Notes under the pieces: generated by a model
Seen by the model: only the letters and a program-made list of their open reading frames with translations
The model's database searches: none
What the model was told of the DNA's origin: nothing
From: Pseudomonas entomophila
Lineage (GTDB): Bacteria > Pseudomonadota > Gammaproteobacteria > Pseudomonadales > Pseudomonadaceae
Assembly (NCBI RefSeq): GCF_023277925.1
Contig: NZ_CP063832.1
Location: 5,191,501 to 5,255,500, forward strand
Reading direction: 5' to 3'
Length of the DNA: 64,000 nucleotides
Shown: one piece after another, positions 58,373 to 64,000 of the stretch
Layout: each line of letters begins with the position of its first letter
Numbering within the stretch: the stretch's first letter is position 1
Translations under genes and position numbers: made by a program

Positions 58373-59651
58373 GGGTGGGGCTCGCGGTGGATTCGGTCGT
58401 GGTCGCCGGCTTGTTGTCGCGGCTGGAAATCAGGGCGAAGGAGCGCAGGCTGACCAGGTGTTCGCGGGTGAGGTATTCCTGGCGGTCGAGGCGTTCGCGG
58501 CTAAAGCGCTTCTCGCGCGACAGGCGCGAGAACCAGTACAGCAGCTCGTCGGTGGCGCCTTCGGGTTCCTGCTCCAGCAGCCAGACCATCAAGTCCGGCA
58601 GCGGCAGGGCGTCTTCGCAGCGTTCGAGCATCTCTTTGACCGTGCGCGGGGCGCGGGGCAACGGGCCCTTTTGCGTCTTGTGCGCCTTGGGGAAGCGCGC
58701 CGGCTTGGGTTCGAAGCGGGCCAGGGCATAGACGTAGGCTTCGACCTGGCTGGCGCTGCCAAGGAAGGTGCTCTGCGGTCGGGTGAACAGTGGCATGGCG
58801 GCCTGCGGCACGGCGTCGATGCCCTTCTTGCGGATGACCGACAAGGCCAGCGCCGCGCCACGGGTCACGGCATTGTGCCGGCGTGCTTCTTCACGCAACG
58901 GCAGCAGCAGTTCGCGGGCGTGGCGCAGGGTGAGCTGGGCGCTGGTCTGCATCTCGAGGATGCGCGCGTGGGTGCGCAGCAGCATGTCGTCGTCGACCAA
59001 GTGGCCCAGGCGCGCCTGCTCGCCCAGCAGGCGCAGCAGCACGGTCTCGACCTTGCGCACGCCCTGCTCGAAGGCGCCGTCGGCGTTGACCAGCTGGATC
59101 ATCGGCTCGACGTACTCGTCCCAGGTCGCCAGCACTTCGGCATAGCGCTGGCGCAGGGGGATCTGGCGGTTGCTGGTCTTGGCCCGTTCGGCCACGGCCA
59201 CCAGCGCCTGCTCGTCGTTGTCGAGCTTCTTCAGTACATCGCGCACGCGCATGTCGAGCAGGCGCAGCTGGCGCGCCAGGTCGTCGCTGTCGCGGTTGTC
59301 GAAGGCGTCCTGGATATGCCCGGCCAGGCGCTCGAGGTGGCGTAGATACGCCTCGATCTCCAGGCACAGGCCCAACCGGTGCTCGCGGCGCAGGTAGGCG
59401 AGGAAGTCGTGGATCTGCGCGTTGAGCTCGAAACGGTTCGGGCTCTTGGCCACCGGGACCAGGATGTCCAGGCGGATCCACACGTCGAGCAGCTGGGTGA
59501 TGTCCTGCGGGGTGCTTTCCACCTGCTGGCGGGCCAACTGCTGGCGCAGCTCGACCAGGCTCAGGGTGCCCTGGTCGAAGCGCTCGCACAGCGGCTCGAT
59601 CAGGGCCCAGTGTTCGGCTAGGGCGCGCAGGACGCGCTTGGGTTCGATCAT
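58362..59651 (-). CDS. mksF: Condensin subunit MksF (kleisin)
   Basis: A 429-aa kleisin. An N-terminal winged-helix segment (KRVLRALAEHWALIEPLCERF) is followed by a helical dimerisation core (HLERLAGHIQDAFDNRDSD) and a C-terminal region that would contact the MksB head. ATG at 59649-59651 (MIEPKRVLRALAEH) is chosen; the longer in-frame extension (to 59783) lacks similarity. The operon contains no MksG/JetD toprim gene on either side, so it looks like the chromosomal MksBEF condensin and not a Wadjet plasmid-defence locus. Confidence 0.87.
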   Translation of the reverse strand: MIEPKRVLRALAEHWALIEPLCERFDQGTLSLVELRQQLARQQVESTPQDITQLLDVWIRLDILVPVAKSPNRFELNAQIHDFLAYLRREHRLGLCLEIEAYLRHLERLAGHIQDAFDNRDSDDLARQLRLLDMRVRDVLKKLDNDEQALVAVAERAKTSNRQIPLRQRYAEVLATWDEYVEPMIQLVNADGAFEQGVRKVETVLLRLLGEQARLGHLVDDDMLLRTHARILEMQTSAQLTLRHARELLLPLREEARRHNAVTRGAALALSVIRKKGIDAVPQAAMPLFTRPQSTFLGSASQVEAYVYALARFEPKPARFPKAHKTQKGPLPRAPRTVKEMLERCEDALPLPDLMVWLLEQEPEGATDELLYWFSRLSREKRFSRERLDRQEYLTREHLVSLRSFALISSRDNKPATTTESTASPTHAS

Positions 59652-59770
59652 TGGCGGGTCGACTCGTTGCCAAATAAAAGGGGCGATTGTACTGCATCCG
59701 GGGGGGAGGAATTCACCCCTTGGTCTGCAATAGGGGATCACCCCAGCTTCCCTAGGGTTTTCACCGGCCC

Positions 59771-59843
59771 TGTTGGCTGGCAAGCCAGCTCCTGCAAGGG
59801 CCGCGCGGGGCCTGTAGGCGCTGGCTTACCAGCCACCAGGGCC
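59771..59843. repeat. Palindromic REP-like repeat
   Basis: TTGGCTGGCAAGCCAGCTCC is paired with GGCGCTGGCTTACCAGCCAC. This is an unusual position, between the divergent genes mksF and 59935-60726. Confidence 0.7.
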
Positions 59844-59934
59844 GGTAAAGCCGATAGATTCCGTCGGTCTGATGCGGCACGATGCTGTCAACGGCGTTAG
59901 AATGGCCGACTGATTTTTCCCGGATACCCGCGCC

Positions 59935-60726
59935 TTGCTCATCGAGTCCCGCCGCCGCGCCTACCTGTCCGCCATGCAAGTGGTGCACTGGCTGCCGCGC
60001 GCCGAACTGCCGTTCGCCGCGCCGTCGCGGCCTGAGCTGCTGCTGCCGGTGGCACCGGCCGAGGACATCGAGTTCGACACGCGTCCGGCGCCCGCGCCGG
60101 TTTCGAGCGAGGCGCCTGCCGCGCCTCAGGCCCGTGCGGAGCGGCCGAAGATCGAGATCCCGCGCCCAGGCAGCGCACCGAAACCGGCCGCCAAGCCGGT
60201 CGAAACCACCGAACAAGCGGCCCCGGCGCCGCGTCCAGCCCCCGTTGCGCCGCCACGCTTCGCCCTGCAATTGCTGCGTGCCGGCAGTTGCATGCTGTTG
60301 GTGGAACTGGCCACTGGCCAGCCCTTCCAGAGCCGCGACCCCTCCTACCTGCTGCTCAAGGACATGCTGCGCGCAGCCGGCCTGCCGGACGCCCCGCAGA
60401 TCATCGGCGAGCCCGTGCGCTGGCCGTTCCTGGTGCGTGGCAACATGGACCAGGGCCCCGATGCCGCTCGGGACTTCGTCCAGGGCTTCATTGCCGCGCG
60501 CCTGGAAGAGGCGCCGTGCAGTTGCCTGTGGCTGGTCGGCCTGCCGGCCGTGCGCTTTGCCGGGCAAGCGGATGCCGAGGCCTACTACCAAGAACTCAAG
60601 GTCGACCTGCTCGGCGACGCCTGGGCCTTGCCCGGCCTTGAACTGTTGATGGACGAGCCGCAGCGCAAGGCGGACGTCTGGAAAGCCATGCGCCAGCTGA
60701 TGGCGCGCTGGAAGAGCGTTGAATGA
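59935..60726 (+). CDS. Candidate DNA polymerase III psi subunit (HolD-like)
   Basis: A 263-aa protein. The N-terminus ESRRRAYLSAMQVVHWLPR resembles HolD, where an N-terminal peptide binds chi. A Pro/Ala-rich linker (about 60-110) and a globular C-terminal domain follow (FALQLLRAGSCMLLVELATG ... LELLMDEPQRKADVWKAMRQLM). It overlaps rimI by 4 bp, and holD precedes rimI in E. coli. Together these suggest the polymerase III psi subunit, which in P. aeruginosa is an enlarged protein at this location, as I recall. The start is TTG at 59935. ATG at 59974 would remove the RRRAYL segment. Annotations as TonB reflect only the Pro-rich linker. Confidence 0.65.
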   Translation: MLIESRRRAYLSAMQVVHWLPRAELPFAAPSRPELLLPVAPAEDIEFDTRPAPAPVSSEAPAAPQARAERPKIEIPRPGSAPKPAAKPVETTEQAAPAPRPAPVAPPRFALQLLRAGSCMLLVELATGQPFQSRDPSYLLLKDMLRAAGLPDAPQIIGEPVRWPFLVRGNMDQGPDAARDFVQGFIAARLEEAPCSCLWLVGLPAVRFAGQADAEAYYQELKVDLLGDAWALPGLELLMDEPQRKADVWKAMRQLMARWKSVE

Positions 60727-61178
60727 GTGAATCGATCAGTTTCCGCCCGGCGACCGAGGCGGATCTGGATGCCCTGCTCAAGATCGAGTATGCCGCGTTC
60801 AGTCACCCCTGGACCCGCGGCATCTTCCAGGATGCGCTGAAGTCGTACGAAGTGTGGCTGATGTTCGACGGTCAGCAGCAGGTGGGGCATGGGGTGATCA
60901 ACGTGATCATCGACGAGGCGCACTTGCTCAATATCACCGTCAAGCCGGAGAACCAGGGCTGCGGGCTGGGCCTGCGGCTGCTCGAGCACCTGATGGCGCG
61001 GGCCTACCAGCTCAATGGGCGTGAGTGTTTCCTCGAAGTGCGTGCCAGCAACCAGTCGGCCTATCGCTTGTACGAGCGGTATGGGTTCAACGAGGTTGGG
61101 CGGCGCCGGGACTACTACCCGGTGGCGGGCGGGCGCGAGGATGCGCTGGTGATGGCCTGCACGCTGCTGGAAGACTGA
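60723..61178 (+). CDS. rimI: Ribosomal protein S18-alanine N-acetyltransferase
   Basis: A 151-aa GNAT enzyme that acetylates the N-terminal Ala of S18. The acetyl-CoA motif A reads LLNITVKPENQGCGLGLRLLEHL (QxxGxG-type loop), followed by ECFLEVRASNQSAYRLYERYGFNEVGRRRDYYP, the RimI motif B. ATG overlaps the upstream stop (TGAATGA), so translation is coupled. Confidence 0.93.
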   Translation: MSESISFRPATEADLDALLKIEYAAFSHPWTRGIFQDALKSYEVWLMFDGQQQVGHGVINVIIDEAHLLNITVKPENQGCGLGLRLLEHLMARAYQLNGRECFLEVRASNQSAYRLYERYGFNEVGRRRDYYPVAGGREDALVMACTLLED

Positions 61179-61194
61179 TTTTGCGGTGAGGCCT

Positions 61195-61249
61195 GTTCGC
61201 CGGCAAGCCGGCTCCTACAGGTAAGGTAGGAGCCGGCTTGCCGGCGAAT
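61195..61249. repeat. REP palindrome pair
   Basis: GTTCGCCGGCAAGCCGGCTC and GAGCCGGCTTGCCGGCGAAT mirror one another between convergent rimI and 61281-62444. Confidence 0.9.
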
Positions 61250-61280
61250 GGGCCGCAGGGCGGCCCCTCGCACTGGTGCC

Positions 61281-62444
61281 TCAGATCTCCGAGTGTTCCA
61301 CTTCGATCGGTTTGCGCAAATCGCGCAGGCTGCGCGTCACCGGCCCGGTATTGCACTTGGCCGCCGCCTGCTCCGGCGTCATCTCGCGAATGGTGCGGTA
61401 GAACAGCTCGCAGGTCTGTTTCTTCTGGGTCACCTGCCACTTGGTGGTGCAAGCGTTCAGCGTCAGCTTGGCGTCAGCCTGTGGATTGCGACCCATGCCA
61501 GCCTGCCAGCACGCGACGGAGAGGTCCTGGCCCATCATCTTCAGGCCGGCCGCGTCGGCTTTGTCCTGGTCGCCGTCGTAGCCTTTCGGGTCGGCGGCGT
61601 ACCAGATGGCGCTCGGGTGGTTGGCGCCGAGCACCGGCACCTTGGCGCTGCCGGGCTCAGGGCTGATGCTGACCAGCCCCAGCACGTTCACTTTCGGCCC
61701 ATATTGCTGCTGGATCCAGCTGCGCACGGGGGAACCGAAGGCGACCATCGGCAAGGCGGCCTTGCCCTCGTGGGTGAGGGCGACTTCCTTGACCATGCGC
61801 ACCTGATAGTCGTTGAAGTAGCTGTAGACCCCTTCCAGGTCCTTGCCGGCGCTGGCCGGCGCGGCGATCGGGGCGATGTCGACGATGGTCTGGTAGGCCG
61901 GGGTCTGGGTGGCGTCGACGCCGTTGAAGGTCAGCAGCTCGGCCCAGCGGTCGGTGGTGTTGGACTTCAGGTAGTCCTGGTAGTGGGTCAGCGAGTAATC
62001 CGGCGGGAAGTGCAGCAGCTCGACACTGCGGCGGTTCTCCAGCGCCATCCCCAGGGGCAGGAACAGGTACCAGCTGAAGTCCCAGCCGCCTTTCTGGTTG
62101 AGCTGGGTGGCGCCCTGGTAGGCCAGCTCGCCGCTGTCGAGCAGCTTGCGCAGTGGCTCGGTATAGCCAGCGGGAACATCCGTGATCTGGGCATGCAGCT
62201 TGTCATTGTCGCGGTTCACGGTGACCTTGGCATTGGCGTAGCCATCGCGGCGCACGCTCTGGGTGAGGTAGTGCTCGACCGTCTGCTCCAGCGTCCAGTC
62301 GCGGTAGCAGATCACATTGCAGTTGTTGGGGTAGGCGAACAGGCGGGTGACGCGCTTGGCGTCGCCCAGGTCGATCTGCGCGTCGGCCACGGCCAGGCCG
62401 CTGAAGGCGAGGGCGGCCAGGCCCGATAGGGCAATCTTGTGCAT
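61281..62444 (-). CDS. Exported hypothetical protein (387 aa)
   Basis: Signal peptide MHKIALSGLAALAFSGLAVA is followed by a 367-aa mature protein with an early Cys pair (NNCNVICYRDW), later Cys residues and Asp/Tyr-rich stretches. I do not recognise a domain. No transmembrane helix beyond the signal is apparent, so it is probably periplasmic. ATG at 62442-62444 follows AAGGAGTTAAG. It is divergent from the M15-like peptidase gene, sharing a 67-bp control region. Confidence 0.8.
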   Translation of the reverse strand: MHKIALSGLAALAFSGLAVADAQIDLGDAKRVTRLFAYPNNCNVICYRDWTLEQTVEHYLTQSVRRDGYANAKVTVNRDNDKLHAQITDVPAGYTEPLRKLLDSGELAYQGATQLNQKGGWDFSWYLFLPLGMALENRRSVELLHFPPDYSLTHYQDYLKSNTTDRWAELLTFNGVDATQTPAYQTIVDIAPIAAPASAGKDLEGVYSYFNDYQVRMVKEVALTHEGKAALPMVAFGSPVRSWIQQQYGPKVNVLGLVSISPEPGSAKVPVLGANHPSAIWYAADPKGYDGDQDKADAAGLKMMGQDLSVACWQAGMGRNPQADAKLTLNACTTKWQVTQKKQTCELFYRTIREMTPEQAAAKCNTGPVTRSLRDLRKPIEVEHSEI

Positions 62445-62511
62445 GCTTAACTCCTTGTCAGTGGCCGCCAAGGTCGGCGGGCGCGCCCATGGTGGAGGAA
62501 GAGGAGGGGGA

Positions 62512-63096
62512 ATGAAAAGCAGTAGATTATGGCTAGTGGCCATTGGCGTGCTGGGCGTGGGTATGGCGCAGGCCGACGAACGGGACCTGTGGATGTTCGC
62601 CCAATGGGCGGGGGACCATGAAAACCGTGCCTTTCGCAACATGCTGGTGGATGCGCGGTTATATGGCGTGGTGCCGATCCACCAGTTGCTGCGCTCGGCG
62701 TCGGACTGGCGCCAGTGCCGAGCCTCGCCCTTCGCGGTGCCCCCGGCCAGCCACTGGCCGGCGGTGCGCTCAACGCTTTCTCTCATCAAGGCGCTGGATG
62801 AGCAGGGCGCTCTACGTCAGTTCGAGGTGGTTTCGGCCTACCGCGATCCGCAACTCAATGCCTGTGCGGGCGGTGCGCCGAGCAGTGCGCACATGCGGGC
62901 TTTCGCCGTCGATTTGCTGCTGCCGCCCTGGGCCGACCCCAACCCGTTGTGCCGTTTCTGGCAGCAGTATGGCGAGGCCTGGCGCATGGGGCTGGGCCGC
63001 TACCCGTCGGGGCGCATCCACATCGATACGTTCGGTTATCGTACCTGGGGCGGGGATGGCCGCTCTGCTTCGTCGTTCTGCAGCAAGCCCAGGTGA
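62512..63096 (+). CDS. Exported M15-like peptidase (D-Ala-D-Ala carboxypeptidase fold)
   Basis: A 194-aa exported protein. Signal peptide MKSSRLWLVAIGVLGVGMAQA is followed by a domain with SAYRDPQLNACAGGAPSSAHMRAFAVDLLL and HIDTFGYRTWG. This is the M15 zinc layout S-x-x-H-x-x-[AG]-x-A-x-D ... H-x-D/H, where the usual Gly is Ala and the last H-x-H is H-x-D. It may be a peptidoglycan peptidase or a divergent, possibly inactive, relative. ATG at 62512 follows GAGGAGGGGG. Its last 61 bp overlap the LysR gene tail on the opposite strand. Confidence 0.82.
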   Translation: MKSSRLWLVAIGVLGVGMAQADERDLWMFAQWAGDHENRAFRNMLVDARLYGVVPIHQLLRSASDWRQCRASPFAVPPASHWPAVRSTLSLIKALDEQGALRQFEVVSAYRDPQLNACAGGAPSSAHMRAFAVDLLLPPWADPNPLCRFWQQYGEAWRMGLGRYPSGRIHIDTFGYRTWGGDGRSASSFCSKPR

Positions 63097-63941
63097 GCCA
63101 GGCAGGCCTGGCATTCGGCGCTCACCCACTGGGCGAAACGCTGGCGCTTGCCGCCGTCATCCAGGGGGCGTGGGCTGAGCAGGTGATAGCTGGAGCCGTC
63201 GCGCAGGAAACCGAACGGCGCCTCCAGCTGGCCGTTGTCCAGTTCGTCACGCACCATCAGCGCCGAGGCGATGGCCAGCCCCAGGCCAGCGCTGGCGGCC
63301 TGGAGCGACAGGTAGAAGTGCTCGAAGACGCTGCGCTGCCCTTGCTGGAGGCCCTGCCCGCTCAGGCGTAGCCAGGTCGACCAAGCGTCGGGGCGGGTGG
63401 CGCTGTGGAGCAGGCGCTGGCCCTTGAAGCTGGGCGTGGCGACCGGGCCGATCCATTCATCGCAGATCTTCATGCTGTGCAGCTGGCGGTCCCAGTGGAA
63501 ATCATCGCGGCGCAGGGCTAGGTCCACGCCGGCCCGGGCGAAGTCCACCGGCCCGCCGGCGGCTACCAGGTGGAGTTGCAGGTCCGGGTGCTCGGCTTGG
63601 AAGCGCGGCAGGCGGGGGATCAGCCAGCGCATGGCGATGGTGGGTTCGCATGAGAGCACCAGCACGTTGTCATGGGCAGGTGGGTGCAGGCGCTGCACGG
63701 CTTGTTCGAGCTGTTCGAAAATGGCCCGGGTGGTGGCCTGCAGTTCGCGACCTGCTCGGGTCAGGAAAATGGCCCGGTTACGCCGATCAAACAGTTCCAC
63801 GCCGAGGCTTTCTTCAAGCAGGCGTACCTGGCGGCTGACGGCGCCGTGGGTGACGTGCAGGTGTTCGGCGGCGCGCACGAAGCTTTCGGTTTCGGCGGCG
63901 ATGTCGAAGTAGCGCAGGGCGTTGAGTGGGGGCAGTTTCAT
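63036..63941 (-). CDS. LysR-family transcriptional regulator
   Basis: A 301-aa regulator. The N-terminal winged HTH reads LNALRYFDIAAETESFVRAAEHLHVTHGAVSRQVRLLEE (split motif AAEHLHVTHGAVSRQV). A GcvA/AmpR-like periplasmic-binding effector domain follows (LVLSCEPTIAMRWLIPRLP). The stop lies inside the M15-like gene on the other strand. No divergent target is visible because the window ends 59 bp upstream of its start. Confidence 0.9.
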   Translation of the reverse strand: MKLPPLNALRYFDIAAETESFVRAAEHLHVTHGAVSRQVRLLEESLGVELFDRRNRAIFLTRAGRELQATTRAIFEQLEQAVQRLHPPAHDNVLVLSCEPTIAMRWLIPRLPRFQAEHPDLQLHLVAAGGPVDFARAGVDLALRRDDFHWDRQLHSMKICDEWIGPVATPSFKGQRLLHSATRPDAWSTWLRLSGQGLQQGQRSVFEHFYLSLQAASAGLGLAIASALMVRDELDNGQLEAPFGFLRDGSSYHLLSPRPLDDGGKRQRFAQWVSAECQACLAHLGLLQNDEAERPSPPQVR

Positions 63942-63963
63942 GGGCGGGTGTTGTCCGTTCTGG

Positions 63964-63994
63964 CCTGTTCGCCGGCAAGGCCGGCTCCTACAGG
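63964..63994. repeat. REP half-element at the window end
   Basis: CTGTTCGCCGGCAAGGCCGG and GGCTCCTACAGG form one arm of a REP. Its partner would be beyond the window. Confidence 0.7.
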
Positions 63995-64000
63995 TTGGCG

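Overview
The window is a chromosomal segment of a fluorescent pseudomonad, most likely of the Pseudomonas putida group. The evidence is the high GC content with strong C/G third positions, near-verbatim Pseudomonas housekeeping proteins, Pseudomonas gene order, and many P. putida-type REP palindromes built on GTAGGAGCCGGCTTGCCGGCGAA or GTAGGAGCGGCTTTAGCCGCGAT. I see no prophage, intact insertion sequence, CRISPR array, rRNA operon or integrase. Only one mobile-element remnant is present.

Region 1 (1-24 kb) is a dense core block, almost all on the + strand. It runs dnaK (3' end)-dnaJ-dapB, then carA-carB-greA and a small membrane protein, then yhbY (-), rlmE-ftsH-folP-glmM-tpiA-secG, tRNA-Leu(GAG), tRNA-fMet and rimP-nusA-infB-rbfA-truB-rpsO-pnp. 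It covers protein folding, lysine and carbamoyl-phosphate synthesis, transcription elongation, envelope quality control, folate and cell-wall precursors, secretion, and the classical metY-nusA-infB translation/RNA-decay operon. Several leader structures look regulatory: a long terminator hairpin before carA, two tandem terminators between tRNA-fMet and rimP, and hairpins before rpsO.

Region 2 (24-30.6 kb) begins with a degraded IS1182-family transposase remnant and a REP pair. Next is a secreted BON-domain protein behind a strong candidate sigma-54 promoter, with an IHF site and two spaced TGCA-N3-TGCA dyads. It continues with an NCS2 purine/pyrimidine permease (-), a PilZ protein (-) and the cstA-yjiX-yjiA group for peptide or pyruvate uptake.

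Region 3 (30.6-46.5 kb) holds glyA (-), a large membrane PAS-GGDEF-EAL protein (-), a small Cys/Lys-rich protein, ettA and gdhA. These are followed by a stand-alone Gre-fold protein, a lipoprotein, a DUF4105 protein and a DUF3015 protein (all -), then a Lon-like Ser-Lys protease (+).

Region 4 (46.5-64 kb) contains small conserved proteins, yqhA, an FKBP isomerase, a Fur-box-controlled 81-aa protein, yjdM, ispB, rplU-rpmA-obg-proB-creA, the condensin operon mksF-mksE-mksB (-), a probable polymerase III psi subunit with rimI, and a final group of an uncharacterised exported protein, an M15-like peptidase and a LysR regulator. REP palindromes occupy many gaps between transcription units and are absent inside the long operons. 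The best leads for undescribed biology are the sigma-54/UAS/IHF region at 24.3-24.5 kb, the DUF4105 protein, the acidic-tip Gre-like factor and the exported protein/M15 pair near 62 kb.
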